Shown: piece by piece, positions 37,218 through 37,392 of the stretch
Position numbering within the stretch: position 1 is the first letter of the stretch
Layout: the number at the start of each line of letters is the position of its first letter
DNA from: an uncultured Eubacterium sp.
GTDB lineage: Bacteria; Bacillota; Clostridia; Lachnospirales; Lachnospiraceae
Direction: 5' to 3'
Assembly: GCA_910585745.1 (NCBI GenBank)
Contig: CAJUFM010000027.1
Location: 1-37,392, forward strand
Length of the DNA stretch: 37,392 nucleotides
Notes under the pieces: model-generated
The model's input: the letters and a program-made list of their open reading frames with translations, nothing else
What the model was told of the DNA's origin: nothing
The model's database searches: none
Made by a program: the position numbers and the translations under genes

Positions 37218-37232
37218 AAAATTAAGAAAATG
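37218..37232 (+). repeat. Candidate right att repeat (15 bp)
   Basis: Identical to 4231-4245. Both copies adjoin a TGCGAAAA box. Confidence 0.35.
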
Positions 37233-37236
37233 AAGA

Positions 37237-37289
37237 ATAGACCTTGATAAGTAGGAGATTTTCTGCTTGTTGAGGTCTTATTTTTTACT
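37237..37289 (+). terminator. Terminator-like hairpin
   Basis: AGACCTTGATAAG pairs with CTTGTTGAGGTCT (13 positions, three wobbles) and TTATTTTTTA follows. It could stop transcripts leaving or entering the element. Confidence 0.55.
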
Positions 37290-37307
37290 ATAGCATGGAG
37301 CGAAAAA

Positions 37308-37368
37308 GCCTTAAAATAAGGCATTTAAGAGAGCATAAAAGTAAGCGCTCTACAATAGAGTGCCTTAT
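37308..37368. promoter_or_regulatory. Mutually exclusive hairpins
   Basis: TAAGGC (37317-37322) can pair with GCCTTA on its left (37308-37313) or, as ATAAGGCA (37316-37323), with TGCCTTAT on its right (37361-37368). In the second fold, AGAGC/GCTCT or CTCTA/TAGAG stems can form inside. This is the layout of an attenuator, but the downstream gene is outside the window. Confidence 0.35.
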
Positions 37369-37392
37369 ATAATTATTCAATTTATGAGATAA

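Larger units (their letters stand above)
37023..37392. other. Right boundary region, no gene
   Basis: No coding frame is present. It holds a weak hairpin AAAACTG/CAGTTTT (37051-37073), the right copy of the 15-base repeat (37218-37232) next to a TGCGAAAA box (37214-37221), a terminator-like hairpin (37237-37289), and overlapping alternative hairpins at 37308-37368. Confidence 0.5.

Overview
The window looks like a Gram-positive, low-to-moderate GC Firmicute, most likely a Lachnospiraceae-type gut Clostridium. The reasons are strong AGGAGG-type ribosome sites, sigma-A promoters (TTGACA/TATAAT), a class B sortase with an SPKTG-anchored surface protein, and a Gram-positive conjugation apparatus with a lysozyme/M15 peptidase. 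Most of the window (about 4.2-37.2 kb) is one large conjugative element that carries plasmid-style replication and partition genes. I see no integrase or resolvase, so either it is plasmid-like or its recombinase lies outside the window. No tRNA, rRNA or CRISPR array was recognised.

Layout. (1) 1-4.2 kb is an AT-rich flank. It holds a membrane protein cut by the window edge, a cupin gene overlapping an HNH-like/helical-repeat gene, and a graveyard of Rpn-type nuclease C-terminal fragments and a nonsense-mutated small gene. (2) 4.3-10.2 kb starts with a small IS30-type HTH protein. A perfect 16-bp palindrome follows, then a 1.5-kb-residue thioester/Cna-B surface protein and a second anchored protein. 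(3) 10.3-20.6 kb is the type IV secretion core: pilin-like protein, VirD4, VirB6-like, VirB3-like, a TrsD-like protein plus the VirB4/TrsE ATPase, a lysozyme-M15 wall hydrolase, and three accessory proteins, in a tightly overlapping operon. (4) 20.6-26.7 kb encodes a zinc-less Toprim primase, a CpaE/MinD-like ATPase with a deviant P-loop, a 48-residue ORF, an ArdC-kinase fusion, a double-HTH protein, a membrane protein and sortase B. (5) 26.8-28.75 kb has a winged-helix probable replication initiator followed by about 1 kb of non-coding DNA: a terminator, iteron-like repeats phased at about 32 bp, a possible structured RNA, and a solid run of inverted repeats resembling oriT. (6) 28.75-31 kb holds three ribbon-helix-helix-like proteins and a MobP-type relaxase. 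(7) 31-34.6 kb is a partition operon (ParA, ParB, a VapD-like Cas2-fold protein and small proteins). (8) 34.8-37.2 kb has a secreted CAP/Cna-B protein and an intact IS30-family transposase.

The most unusual signal is a dispersed palindrome, GGTCA-N4-TGACC, present about nine times between 29.15 and 34.59 kb. It falls almost always on or next to the stop codon of one gene and just upstream of the next gene's ribosome site. A second shared signal, ATTTGTCAA with TATATAATAA, marks the promoter regions of the replication, partition and CAP genes. Together they suggest that replication, mobilization and partition are wired to common regulators carried by the element.

How it fits together: the relaxase and its RHH partners would nick oriT near 28.4-28.65 kb, VirD4 would deliver the strand to the VirB2/3/4/6-like channel, and the wall hydrolase would open peptidoglycan. 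The sortase would anchor the large adhesin-like protein that may promote mating contact. The ArdC fusion and primase would establish the DNA in the recipient, and Rep/ParAB would maintain it. All similarity statements come from reading motifs by eye; no database search was run.
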